From Planctomycetota bacterium (lineage in GTDB: Bacteria; Planctomycetota; PUPC01; JACPCR01): a stretch of 29,527 bases of DNA. Below, piece by piece: positions 7,724 to 15,760 of the stretch (its first letter is position 1; each line of letters opens with the position of its first letter). The position numbers were made by a program, and so were the translations under genes. The notes beneath the pieces were generated by a model, which had not been told where the DNA came from, made no database searches, and saw only the letters and a program-made list of their open reading frames with translations. The stretch spans positions 1 to 29,527 of the forward strand of contig JASLXP010000884.1 in the NCBI GenBank assembly GCA_030740295.1. The letters are read 5' to 3'.

Positions 7724-8878
7724 ATGTCTCATGTACGCAGCCTTTTACTGGGCGCTGTAATCGCCGCCACTCTGATGCTCGTCGGCTGCAACAAGGGCAG
7801 CACTATCGAGGGAGAGAAGTTCATGCACATCTACAAGGAATCATTTGGCAGAACAAAGGACGGTGCCAGGACAGTCCTTTATACGCTGACCAACAAGAAC
7901 GGTCTTATCGCAAAGATCACCGATTACGGCGCGACGCTCGTCGAGATGCACGTGCCCGACCGCAGGGGCGTGATTGTCGACGTCGTCAATGGTTTCGACA
8001 ACGTGAAGGGATACCAGGGCGAAGGAAATCAGTTCTTTGGCTGCACCACGGGGCGGGTGGCCAATCGCATCGCCAAGGGGAAGTTCAAAGTGGATGGCAA
8101 GGAATACACGGTCGCCATCAACAACGAGCCGAATCACCTGCACGGCGGCGTCGAACGCAGCCTGGACAAAGTCGTCTGGACGGCCGAGCCGAAAGAAGGC
8201 GAAGAAGGCCCGGCCCTGGTGCTCACCTACACCAGCCCTGACGGCGAAGAGGGCTACCCTGGCAACCTCGCCATCGAAGTGACGTACACCCTTACCCACG
8301 ATGATGAGCTCCGCATCGATTACAAAGCCACAACCGACAAGGCCACGCCGGTCAACCTGACCAACCACGCCTACTGGAACCTTGCCGGCGCGGGCAGTGG
8401 AACCGTCCTCGATCACGAACTGATGCTCGCGGCAAAAAACTACACGCCGGTCGACGACACGCTCATCCCGACAGGCAAGATTGCACCGGTCGCGGGCACG
8501 GAGCTCGATTTCACCAAGTCGGAAGTCATTGGCAAACGCATCCCCGCGGACGACACACCATGGAAAGGCTACGACCACAATGTCGTCCTCGACAGCCAGG
8601 ACGGAAAACTTGCCCTCGCGGCCCGACTGCTCGAACCCAAATCCGGGCGCGTGCTGGAAATCCACACCACCGAACCGGGCATCCAGTTCTACACCGGCAA
8701 CTTCCTCTTCGGTCAAAAAGGGAAGAAGGGCAAGACCTACGTGCATCGCGGCGCGCTCTGCCTCGAGACCCAGCACTATCCGGATTCCGTAAACAAACCG
8801 AATTTCCCGAACACCATCCTGCGCCCGGGCAAGACCTACACGCACACCACCGTGCACCGGTTCGCCACGCATAAATAG
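7724..8878 (+). CDS. galM: Aldose 1-epimerase (galactose mutarotase), lipoprotein form
   Basis: A 384-residue GalM-type mutarotase that interconverts alpha and beta anomers of aldoses. Residues 1-22 form a signal peptide with lipobox LVGC (C22), so the enzyme is predicted to be exported and lipid-anchored, unlike cytoplasmic GalM of E. coli. The beta-sandwich family motifs follow in order: GRVANRIAKGKF around 110-121, NHLHGG with H138/H140, TNHAYWNLAG with H215 (general acid), WKGYDHN with D284, and LCLETQHYPDSVN with E348 (general base). The SD AGGAGAG precedes the ATG and a strong promoter lies just upstream. An envelope location suggests it acts on sugars released outside the cytoplasm. 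Confidence 0.95.
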   Translation: MSHVRSLLLGAVIAATLMLVGCNKGSTIEGEKFMHIYKESFGRTKDGARTVLYTLTNKNGLIAKITDYGATLVEMHVPDRRGVIVDVVNGFDNVKGYQGEGNQFFGCTTGRVANRIAKGKFKVDGKEYTVAINNEPNHLHGGVERSLDKVVWTAEPKEGEEGPALVLTYTSPDGEEGYPGNLAIEVTYTLTHDDELRIDYKATTDKATPVNLTNHAYWNLAGAGSGTVLDHELMLAAKNYTPVDDTLIPTGKIAPVAGTELDFTKSEVIGKRIPADDTPWKGYDHNVVLDSQDGKLALAARLLEPKSGRVLEIHTTEPGIQFYTGNFLFGQKGKKGKTYVHRGALCLETQHYPDSVNKPNFPNTILRPGKTYTHTTVHRFATHK

Positions 8879-8920
8879 CGCTGGGATTACGACGGTAAAA
8901 ACGTCCCGCGACCCGCGTGG

Positions 8921-8977
8921 CACAGGTCTCCAGACCTGTGGATCTTACGCGACTTCTCACAACTCTGGAGAGTTGTG
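8921..8977. repeat. Pair of sister 20-bp palindromes (REP-like)
   Basis: Two hairpins of the same build stand 17 bp apart. The first (8921-8940) has stem CACAGGTCT/AGACCTGTG with loop CC; the second (8958-8977) has stem CACAACTCT/AGAGTTGTG with loop GG. Both are 9-bp stems with 2-nt loops, share CACA..TCT outer and inner bases, and each is preceded by a CGCGAC. No T-tract follows. They lie downstream of galM and could act as transcript-end stabilisers or mobile REP-type elements. Confidence 0.7.
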
Positions 8978-9032
8978 CAGCGGCCTGTTCCGCGAAGTCC
9001 ATTCCACCATCATTCCATCCCCAGTAACTCCA

Positions 9033-9067
9033 CCATTCACCATCCTCCATTCACCATTCACCATTCA
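9033..9067. repeat. Heptad tandem repeat CCATTCA (five units)
   Basis: Five consecutive 7-bp units run from 9033: CCATTCA, CCATCCT, CCATTCA, CCATTCA, CCATTCA. Four are identical. The array overlaps the last codons and stop (9058-9060) of the minus-strand PH-domain gene. Looser related heptads extend to the left. The form is that of short tandemly repeated repetitive sequences known from cyanobacteria. Confidence 0.8.
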
Positions 9068-9525
9068 CCTCTTCCACCCCTCTTCACGCCATCCCCGTCC
9101 CATTCAAGCCCCTCGTCCACCTCGACCAGGTGATTCATGAACGCCTGCTTATCCTCCGGCGAGATCAGTAGAGTTCTCCGCTTGCCATTCCTCTCGAACA
9201 GGATCTTCATTCGATCGAGCGACCATGCTGGCGCGCTCCACAATGAAAATGAGGGAATTACCTCGACGACCTCATCCACGGGTACACGAACTCTGAAGAG
9301 GCCAAATCTCACACTGATTTCACCCTCCTCGATTCGATAACGCATTGGGGTGGTGAACGCAACAATCAAGGCGATCGCAAAGAGACCTATCAGGAAAAGT
9401 GTCTGACCCTCTTTCGGGTTATTCGCTGCGAGCCACAGATGGAGACCCATTACGGTAACCACCACAGGCCCGGCCCAGGCCAGCAGATAGAGCCACCAGT
9501 CCACCTTGGATTTCTGGACCATCAT
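9058..9525 (-). CDS. Small membrane protein with bacterial PH domain
   Basis: A 155-residue protein with two N-terminal membrane segments (about residues 10-30 and 41-60), followed by a soluble region resembling the bacterial PH-like domain of the PF06713/DUF1200 kind: MRYRIEEGEISVRFGLFRVRVPVDEVVEV, a small loop, then LDRMKILFERNGKRRTLLISPEDKQAFM. The function of this family is unknown. The ATG at 9523-9525 directly abuts the TGA of the PLP-enzyme gene (TGA followed at once by ATG ATG), so translation is probably coupled. The C-terminal codons run into a CCATTCA heptad array, so the tail may have been altered by repeat growth. Confidence 0.75.
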   Translation of the reverse strand: MMVQKSKVDWWLYLLAWAGPVVVTVMGLHLWLAANNPKEGQTLFLIGLFAIALIVAFTTPMRYRIEEGEISVRFGLFRVRVPVDEVVEVIPSFSLWSAPAWSLDRMKILFERNGKRRTLLISPEDKQAFMNHLVEVDEGLEWDGDGVKRGGRGEW

Positions 9526-10632
9526 TCAGCATCCGAGGCTGCGAGCCCGTGATGCAATCTTCCATTCGCCGACGAGGTGACCATCCTCGACAACGTAGGC
9601 AAACTCCTGCAACGCGCAGGTGGGACAGATGTGTGCCGGGATCGCGTATACCTCGTCCCCCGGCGCGAAGTCATCCGCATTCGGTGTCTCGACGACCAGG
9701 TGTTCCTCGTTCTGGAGCACCAGCCTGGCATCGGGGACGTTCAGCAGTTTGACCCGGTTCTCCAGGGGCGGGTCGGATGCTACCGCCTTGTAACCGAGAT
9801 CCAGCGTAATCCTTCCGCGGGATGGCGTACTGATGACGCGGGTGAGCAGGACGGCCGCGGGCGTGTACTCCAGCTCTGGAAAGCCCTGTGTGTTGCCATC
9901 GTGCAGGAAGATGGTGCCCGGCGAACATTCGACGCCTTCCACCTTCGCGTACACGGGAAACTGCGGCGTTCCGCCCACGACGAGTTTTTCTACCGGCAGC
10001 CCTTCTTCCTCGAGCCTCTTGCGGAAGGCCATGATCTGCTCGAAGTATTCATGAATTTCTTTCTCTCTTTCTTCGACATTGGCGTTTCTGTGATGGCCAT
10101 CGTAGATGTGCAGCCCTGCCGCTTTGAGTCCTGGCAGCTCGTGAACCAGGCGATAGAGAGCGGCGGCCTCCTCGCCCAGCTCGATGCCCGACCGATGCAT
10201 GCCGGCATCGACATCCAGCATAACCGGCGCAGTCAGACCCTCTCTCTCCATCACTTCTGACAGCGACCTGATTGGCTTCTCATGATCCACAATCGTGCTG
10301 AATGTCGCTTCAGGAAAGCTCTTCATGAGCTTTGCCAGCCGAGCCTGGTTTGGGCCCACCATCGGGTAGGCGAGCATAACGTCCCTTATGCCGCAGCCCG
10401 CCAGCATTTCGGCTTCCGCCAAGGTCGCACATTTCTGCTTGGTGAGCCCGGCGGCAAGCTCCATCTGTGCGATCTCACGCGTCTTGTGGGTCTTCACGTG
10501 TGGGCGCAGTTTGGCTGGGTCACCGACCTGTTCGACTGCCGTTGCGATGTTGGCCTGGATGATGTCCTTAAAAAAGACCAGGGCCGGGGAGAAGATCTCA
10601 GTGGTGTCTGCGATGTGATAGTTCGGATTCAT
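9526..10632 (-). CDS. D-threonine aldolase-family PLP enzyme (alanine racemase N-terminal fold)
   Basis: A 368-residue fold-type III PLP enzyme of the D-threonine aldolase/D-serine dehydratase family. The PLP lysine is K47 in LRPHVKTHKT, within the TIM barrel. The C-terminal beta domain ends with the metal-binding motif PAHICPTCAL, where H334 and C336 match the divalent-metal ligands of this family. Typical activity is retro-aldol cleavage of D-3-hydroxy amino acids or their dehydration; which applies is not decidable here. There is no signal peptide. The ribosome site (ACGGAA) is weak. It is transcribed divergently from mqnA and directly followed by a small membrane protein. Confidence 0.88.
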   Translation of the reverse strand: MNPNYHIADTTEIFSPALVFFKDIIQANIATAVEQVGDPAKLRPHVKTHKTREIAQMELAAGLTKQKCATLAEAEMLAGCGIRDVMLAYPMVGPNQARLAKLMKSFPEATFSTIVDHEKPIRSLSEVMEREGLTAPVMLDVDAGMHRSGIELGEEAAALYRLVHELPGLKAAGLHIYDGHHRNANVEEREKEIHEYFEQIMAFRKRLEEEGLPVEKLVVGGTPQFPVYAKVEGVECSPGTIFLHDGNTQGFPELEYTPAAVLLTRVISTPSRGRITLDLGYKAVASDPPLENRVKLLNVPDARLVLQNEEHLVVETPNADDFAPGDEVYAIPAHICPTCALQEFAYVVEDGHLVGEWKIASRARSLGC

Positions 10633-10711
10633 TTTCCGTTAATCGAGAGGAATGAAATGCGGTTCGCATATTAGCCGCATGAGTGGTGCGGTATCAACTC
10701 TCGCACGCAGG

Positions 10712-10740
10712 TTCAACTTCCCATGATCGCTCACTATAAT
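10712..10740 (+). promoter_or_regulatory. Candidate mqnA promoter with perfect -10 TATAAT
   Basis: TATAAT lies at 10735-10740, 17 bp after a weak -35 (TTCAAC at 10712-10717). Transcription would start near 10747, which is inside the longest mqnA open frame and favours the GTG at 10774 as the true start. Confidence 0.4.
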
Positions 10741-10773
10741 CCCGCCCTTCGTGTCCGCGAAAACTCTACACAG

Positions 10774-11565
10774 GTGCACAATTTGAGTGTCGGCGCCGTT
10801 CGATATCTGAATGCGAAGCCACTGGTCTGCGACCTGGCAAATCTGCTGCCCGAGGCGAAGGTTGCCTATGACACGCCGCGGGCCCTTGCAGACCAGCTCG
10901 GCCGTGGCGAGATAGAGGTCGGCCTCGTTCCTGCCATCGCGTATGCGACACTGGGCGGAGGAAGCATCGTTCCTGATATTGCGATTGCTTCAAAGGGCCC
11001 GGTACTCAGCGTAATGCTGGCTTCCATAAAGCCGTTCGAAGAAATCGCGACTCTGGCCCTCGACACCAGCTCCTGTTCGAGCGTCACGATGGCCCAGGTT
11101 CTGTGCCGGGAAAAGTACGGCATAACACCGGAGCTGACCCACTGCAGGCCAGACCTAACTGTTCTGGAAGGGCTCGCGGATGCCCTGGTGATCATTGGTG
11201 ATCCGGCAATGACCACCCGCCTGGAGAACGTCCCCTTCACCTACGACTTGGGAAAGGAGTGGACCGAACTTACCGGCCTGCCATTTGTCTACGCATTCTG
11301 GATGGCGCGTTCAGACGGGATCTCTAGAGAGATCTGCGATGCACTGCAGGAATCAAAGAGACGCGGCATGAGCCAGCTAACGTCTATTGCGGAGGAGGAA
11401 TCGAAGCGCCTTGGCCTGCCTCCCTCTGTCTGCGAGTCCTATCTCAGAGAAAACATTTCGTTCGAGCTGGACGACGAAGCGATTGCCGGAATGCAGCACT
11501 TTTTTGAGCTGTGTCTCAAGCACCATCTGATCGAGCAACTACCTGAGCTCAGGTTTTGCCGTTGA
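10774..11565 (+). CDS. mqnA: Chorismate dehydratase MqnA (futalosine menaquinone pathway)
   Basis: A protein of the periplasmic-binding-like MqnA family, which converts chorismate to 3-[(1-carboxyvinyl)oxy]benzoate, the first step of the futalosine route to menaquinone. The hallmark N-terminus VGAVRYLNAKPL is present, followed by the effector-binding lobes with LDTSSCSSVTMAQVL and ALVIIGDPAM and the closing GLPFVYAFWMAR segment. I begin at the GTG at 10774 (263 aa). An in-frame ATG at 10723 adds 17 residues that the family normally lacks, has no ribosome site and lies upstream of a TATAAT, so it is less likely. No other mqn gene is in the window; the pathway is often scattered. Confidence 0.92.
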   Translation: MHNLSVGAVRYLNAKPLVCDLANLLPEAKVAYDTPRALADQLGRGEIEVGLVPAIAYATLGGGSIVPDIAIASKGPVLSVMLASIKPFEEIATLALDTSSCSSVTMAQVLCREKYGITPELTHCRPDLTVLEGLADALVIIGDPAMTTRLENVPFTYDLGKEWTELTGLPFVYAFWMARSDGISREICDALQESKRRGMSQLTSIAEEESKRLGLPPSVCESYLRENISFELDDEAIAGMQHFFELCLKHHLIEQLPELRFCR

Positions 11566-11614
11566 TATTTCGTGGCGCAGGCGCGATTCACCACTGGTAT
11601 GGCAGGGATGAACG

Positions 11615-11642
11615 TTGTCAATGGGGCTCTGCGCATTAATCT
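11615..11642 (+). promoter_or_regulatory. Possible promoter for the PQQ-like gene
   Basis: TTGTCA at 11615-11620 is followed after 16 bp by TAATCT at 11637-11642. It lies in the 146-bp gap between mqnA and the large propeller gene and would give a leader of about 60 nt. The -10 is a poor match, so support is weak. Confidence 0.3.
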
Positions 11643-11711
11643 TGTGCGAGATACTTCGAGACTGTTGAATTCGCGTTTGCCTCGCCCGCCGACCGCCAGC
11701 ACTTTCATTTC

Positions 11712-14700
11712 TTGATCTCCTGTTTCACATTAACACTCGCGATTCTCACCGGACACCAGGCCGTCTCTGCCGATGAGTGGCCGGCATACCGGAAGGACAA
11801 TCATCGTTCCGGCATCGCCGCTGAACAGCCGGAGCTTCCGCTGTCACGGGTCTGGGTATTCAAAGCTCGGTTTCCTCCGAGACCGGCGTACGAGCACGGC
11901 TACCCGAAACCAACGAATTGGGAAGGCGGGGTGGAGAAGAATCGAATTGATTTCGACCGGTCGGACGGAGTGGTCGCTGTTGGGGGGAGAGCTTATTTCG
12001 GATCGGTTGGTGACGGGAAACTGTATTGCCTCAAAAGCAAGAGCGGGAAGGTAGACTGGACCTTTGCCACAGCCGGCCCCATTCGCCTGGCGCCGACGGT
12101 CTCACGCGGAAGCGTTTACGTTGGAAGCGATGATGGTTACGTCTATTGCCTCGATGCAACAAGCGGGAAGCTTCGATGGAAATTCCGTGCGGCGCCCGAG
12201 GATCACAAGGTTGTCGGCAACGGTTCGATGGTTTCTCTCTGGCCGGTGAGAACTGGTGTACTGGTCGAGGATGGAATCGCATATTTTGGTGCCGGCATCT
12301 TTCCGACTGAGGGTGTTTACCTCTACGCGGTTGGTGCGAAGAGGGGAAATCTGATTTGGAGGAATGACCGGGGCGGCCAGAAGCGTCTCGAACAGATCTC
12401 GCCCCAGGGATACCTGCTCGCCGAGGGTGACCGTCTCGTTGTCCCCATGGCTCGGCTTGCGCCAGGCATCTACGATCGCAGTTCAGGAAAAATGCTGGTC
12501 AAACTCTCCATCTATTACGGTGGCGGCACATTTGGCGTGCTCAGCGGCAGCCATCTGTTCACCGGATGGGAGGATGTCTACTGCTTCGATATCCGAGATC
12601 TGAAGGGGCAGCAGCATGGCACCACGAATCATCTCGGGCGCCTTCCCGGCGGACGTATGGTTTACAGAGATGGCGTCTTCTACACCTGTGCAGTTCCGCA
12701 TGGCGCTGGGAAATCCAAGAGCGTGCAGGGCATCAAATGGCAACCGCTGATCACTAAGGACGAAACGGACAAAGACAAACGAAGAGGGAAGCCCGCAAAC
12801 AAACCCGAGAAAATGTGGAGCACTCCATTCGATTCTCCTGAGAGCATCATCCTGGCAGGCAAAACTCTCATTGTCGGCGGCAAGGATAAAGTCGCTGCGC
12901 TCAACTCAACGGATGGGGTTGTCCAGTGGTCTGACAACGTCGAAGGGAATGTGACGTATCTCGCGTTCTCGGATGGTCGGCTCTACGCCTCGACCGATAC
13001 AGGACAGATACTTTGTTATGGCAAGGCCGGTACGAAAACCATCGGCGAAGTGGGCCAGCCGATCAGCGAACCCAAGCCTTCAGATAGCGCTCGGGCCGCG
13101 GCAAAGAAAATCCTTGAACTGGCGCCCGTCAATCAGAAGGGCTTCGCTCTCATCTACGGCATTGAGACCGGCGAACTGGCCCTTGAACTGGCACGCCGTA
13201 CCGAGATGAAAATATGTGCGGTCTCGAACGACATAAAAAAGGTCGAGAGGGCGCGCAGGCTTCTGGATGACGCCGGCATCTATGGAGGACGCGTCACGGT
13301 TGAGCATTGTCCTCAGGATCGAGCACCCTTCACAAAATACTTCGCCAACCTGGTCGTCTCCGAGACACCCCTGTTTTCAGACAGGCTCTACGGCGACGCC
13401 TCCGAAGCCTTTCGAGTCACGGCGCCTGTCAGAGGCACGGTCATCATTGGGCGGCCGGATAATCGAAAGGGCGGCTCCGTTTCTTCGGCAACACTCGGCG
13501 AATGGTCAAAGGGCTCGCCCCTCGCAGATTCACAGACCATTGAACAGGATGGCATCTGGTCTGTTTACACGCGGCCTCCGTTGCAGGGCAGTCGCCCCTG
13601 GACGAATCAGTACGGCGGACCTGGAGCTACAGGCTCGAGTGAAGATGAGCTTGTGCGCGCGCCCTTCAGAGTTCAGTGGTTCGGCGAGCCGGGGCCGCAG
13701 CATTTCGTAGATCGGCATTATTGGGCCGCCGCGCCGCTGGCCGGGAATGGCCGGATATTCGTCTGCTCGTATCGCGGCATCAGTGCGTTCGATGTCTACA
13801 ACGGCACCAAGCTCTGGAACCATCCCCTTGAAAATGCGACGCGTGCGCACGTGGTCGATGTTCCGAGCAACACGGTTCTGAGTGACGATGGTTACTTTGT
13901 CGCTGTGGATGATGTCTGTTATCGGATCGACCCCGCCACCGGTCAGCTCCTGGGCCAGTTTGAAGTTCCCAAAGCCGCGGACGGCAAGCGCCGCATGTGG
14001 GGCTACATCGGCGTGATGGACGGAATGCTCATCGGTTCCCGAACCCTCGGCTATCTGCCCATGAACGAGTGGCGCAAACGGAAGATTCCATACGCCCATT
14101 TTCTATGCAGCGATCGGTTGTTCGGTATCAGGCTGAAAGATGGGAAAACAGCGTGGTCCTACGAAACCCCTTGGTTTCGACACAATTCCGTTGTACTTGG
14201 AAAGGATGCCGCTTTTCTCTCGCACCCCGGCGGAACAAAAGACCAGGTGCGGGAAGCGATCGGTGAAACAAAGCCAATCATCGAAAAGTATTCGGAGGAG
14301 ACTCGGCAGAAACTGGCCGAGCTGTTGAAGAAGCCTTACACCGAATTGCTCTCCGCCATCGATATCGAAAGCGGAAAACCTGACTGGCAGCGCGTTGTCG
14401 ATTGGACCGTTTGCGGCGGGCAGCGCGGTACCCTCATCTACAAAGATGGTCTTCTTCTTCAGCTCTCGGATATCGGTGGTGACAAGTCTTACTACGGCTA
14501 CCAGGGCGGCAAGTTGATCGGACGCTCCATCGCCGTTCGCAATGCCGAGTCCGGCGAAATGGTCTGGATGAAACCCCTGGACTATCGCGGGCGAGTGGTG
14601 GTTGTCGGCGACACGATCTACGCCGAGCCCTGGGCCTGCGATTTGAGATCGGGGAAGAAGAAGCTTGTCACTCATCCGGTCACAGGTGAGAAGACCCCCT

Positions 14701-15533
14701 GGTTTTTTGTCAGGCCGCACAAGAACTGCGGCCCCATCAACGCTTCCAAGCACACTCTATTCTTTCGCTCAGGCAGCATCGGCTACTACGACGTACAGCG
14801 CGATGAAGGCACCTCGCACTTCGACAGCAATCGGCCTAGCTGCTGGATGAGTTTCATCTCCGCAGAGGGGCTGGCGCTCTGGCCCACAGGCGACAGCGGA
14901 TGCCGCTGCAACTACGCCATCCAATGCAGCGTCGCCCTGGTCCACGACGTTAGAAGCCGCGTGTACGGCGATTACTCTTCTTCGCTCAAAAAGCTCACGC
15001 CGGTGAAGCACCTCGCCCTGAACCTTGGCGCCCCCGGCGATCGCCGCGATAAGGAAAACCGACTGTGGCTTGCCTATCCTCGACGAAAGTTCTATCTCGG
15101 TATGGAATTTCAAATCACCGCAGAACTCTACGATGGGGGCGCCTATTCAACGGGGGACTCCATTGGAAAACGTATCGGGGGAACAACAACTCCCTGGGTC
15201 TATCATTCCAGTGCCAGCGGCATCAAGAGCCTGACGATCCCCGTCCTCAGCGAAGGCGATAGCAGTCGCGCCTACACTGTTGAACTTCTTATGTCCGCGG
15301 CCGAGGGGGATCGGGCCGGCCAGAGGGTTTTCGATCTGAAGCTGCAGGGGAGAACGGTGGCCAGGGGCGTTGATGTCATGAAGGCGTCCGGCCTGCACAC
15401 AGCCCACGTCCTTCGGTACGAGAATATTGAGACCCCAGATTCCATCAAGATAGAACTGGTGTCGAAACAGGAGAATCCCAAGCTAGGTCAGTGGCCGAAT
15501 TTGTCGGGAGTCATCGTTCGCTCTGTCCGATAG
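11712..15533 (+). CDS. Giant secreted PQQ-like beta-propeller protein with inserted methyltransferase-like domain
   Basis: A 1273-residue protein. A short signal peptide (CFTLTLAILTG, likely cleavage after AVSA) opens the frame. Residues about 20-445 form a PQQ/BamB-like propeller with blades such as AYFGSVGDGKLYCLKSKSGK and VYVGSDDGYVYCLDATSGKLRW. Residues about 450-600 match a class I SAM-methyltransferase Rossmann unit: GFALIYGIETGELALELARR, then KICAVSNDIKKVERARRLLDDAGIYG and FANLVVSETPLF. Propeller repeats resume near 656 and run past residue 1050, and a beta-rich C-terminal tail closes the protein. Similar fusions occur in PVC genomes; the function is unknown. The glycine loop is GIETGELA rather than GxGxG, so SAM binding is uncertain. 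The only usable start is a TTG without a clear ribosome site. Confidence 0.85.
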   Translation: MISCFTLTLAILTGHQAVSADEWPAYRKDNHRSGIAAEQPELPLSRVWVFKARFPPRPAYEHGYPKPTNWEGGVEKNRIDFDRSDGVVAVGGRAYFGSVGDGKLYCLKSKSGKVDWTFATAGPIRLAPTVSRGSVYVGSDDGYVYCLDATSGKLRWKFRAAPEDHKVVGNGSMVSLWPVRTGVLVEDGIAYFGAGIFPTEGVYLYAVGAKRGNLIWRNDRGGQKRLEQISPQGYLLAEGDRLVVPMARLAPGIYDRSSGKMLVKLSIYYGGGTFGVLSGSHLFTGWEDVYCFDIRDLKGQQHGTTNHLGRLPGGRMVYRDGVFYTCAVPHGAGKSKSVQGIKWQPLITKDETDKDKRRGKPANKPEKMWSTPFDSPESIILAGKTLIVGGKDKVAALNSTDGVVQWSDNVEGNVTYLAFSDGRLYASTDTGQILCYGKAGTKTIGEVGQPISEPKPSDSARAAAKKILELAPVNQKGFALIYGIETGELALELARRTEMKICAVSNDIKKVERARRLLDDAGIYGGRVTVEHCPQDRAPFTKYFANLVVSETPLFSDRLYGDASEAFRVTAPVRGTVIIGRPDNRKGGSVSSATLGEWSKGSPLADSQTIEQDGIWSVYTRPPLQGSRPWTNQYGGPGATGSSEDELVRAPFRVQWFGEPGPQHFVDRHYWAAAPLAGNGRIFVCSYRGISAFDVYNGTKLWNHPLENATRAHVVDVPSNTVLSDDGYFVAVDDVCYRIDPATGQLLGQFEVPKAADGKRRMWGYIGVMDGMLIGSRTLGYLPMNEWRKRKIPYAHFLCSDRLFGIRLKDGKTAWSYETPWFRHNSVVLGKDAAFLSHPGGTKDQVREAIGETKPIIEKYSEETRQKLAELLKKPYTELLSAIDIESGKPDWQRVVDWTVCGGQRGTLIYKDGLLLQLSDIGGDKSYYGYQGGKLIGRSIAVRNAESGEMVWMKPLDYRGRVVVVGDTIYAEPWACDLRSGKKKLVTHPVTGEKTPWFFVRPHKNCGPINASKHTLFFRSGSIGYYDVQRDEGTSHFDSNRPSCWMSFISAEGLALWPTGDSGCRCNYAIQCSVALVHDVRSRVYGDYSSSLKKLTPVKHLALNLGAPGDRRDKENRLWLAYPRRKFYLGMEFQITAELYDGGAYSTGDSIGKRIGGTTTPWVYHSSASGIKSLTIPVLSEGDSSRAYTVELLMSAAEGDRAGQRVFDLKLQGRTVARGVDVMKASGLHTAHVLRYENIETPDSIKIELVSKQENPKLGQWPNLSGVIVRSVR

Positions 15534-15556
15534 CGGCGACGGAAGAAAGAGGAACG

Positions 15557-15679
15557 ATGAATAGGGTGTGCCATCCTGGGTCGCTTTTGCCTTTAAAAAA
15601 CTTCAGGGGTCTATCTCTTACCGCAAGCCTCTCTCTCTTTGGCCATCGCTGTGTCAGGCCGACCTCGTGCAGGAGGTAA
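15557..15679 (+). pseudogene. Small ORF with good ribosome site, apparently frameshifted at a CT repeat
   Basis: An ATG at 15557 is preceded by AGAGGAACG, one of the better ribosome sites here. The ORF as read has 40 codons and ends in an arginine- and cysteine-rich tail. A CTCTCTCTCT run occurs inside it. If one CT unit is removed, the frame continues to a TAA about 60 bp further on and reads as a secretory leader (LSLTASLSLWPSLCQA) followed by DLVQEVNEGLSDLERPLEV. This could be a decayed small exported protein, a slippage-controlled gene, or a sequencing error. No family is recognised. It is on the same strand as the PQQ-like gene, 23 bp after its stop. Confidence 0.3.
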
Positions 15680-15760
15680 ATGAAGGTTTGTCGGATTTAG
15701 AAAGACCCCTTGAGGTTTCACGCCGCACGTTTTAAGTGCGACAGACTGAAGGATACCGAA

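Noticed and set aside
8883..8907. GGGA...TCCC / GACG...CGTC hairpin after galM as a terminator
   Set aside because: Stems are short and interrupted and no T-tract follows; not listed as a terminator.
7841..8923. 360-aa minus-strand ORF opposite galM
   Set aside because: Antisense shadow in a GC-rich gene; the plus frame has all GalM catalytic motifs.
9577..10260. 227-aa plus-strand ORF opposite the PLP enzyme
   Set aside because: Antisense shadow; the minus frame has the PLP lysine motif and the HxC metal motif.
11439..11708. Minus-strand ORF beginning MKVLAVGGRGKREFN, resembling the start of a GARS/PurD-like protein
   Set aside because: The likeness stops after about 15 residues, the rest overlaps mqnA in antisense and is serine/arginine-rich junk.
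11608..11715. 35-codon ORF overlapping the TTG start of the PQQ-like gene by TTGA
   Set aside because: No ribosome site and no recognisable content; the overlap could be chance.
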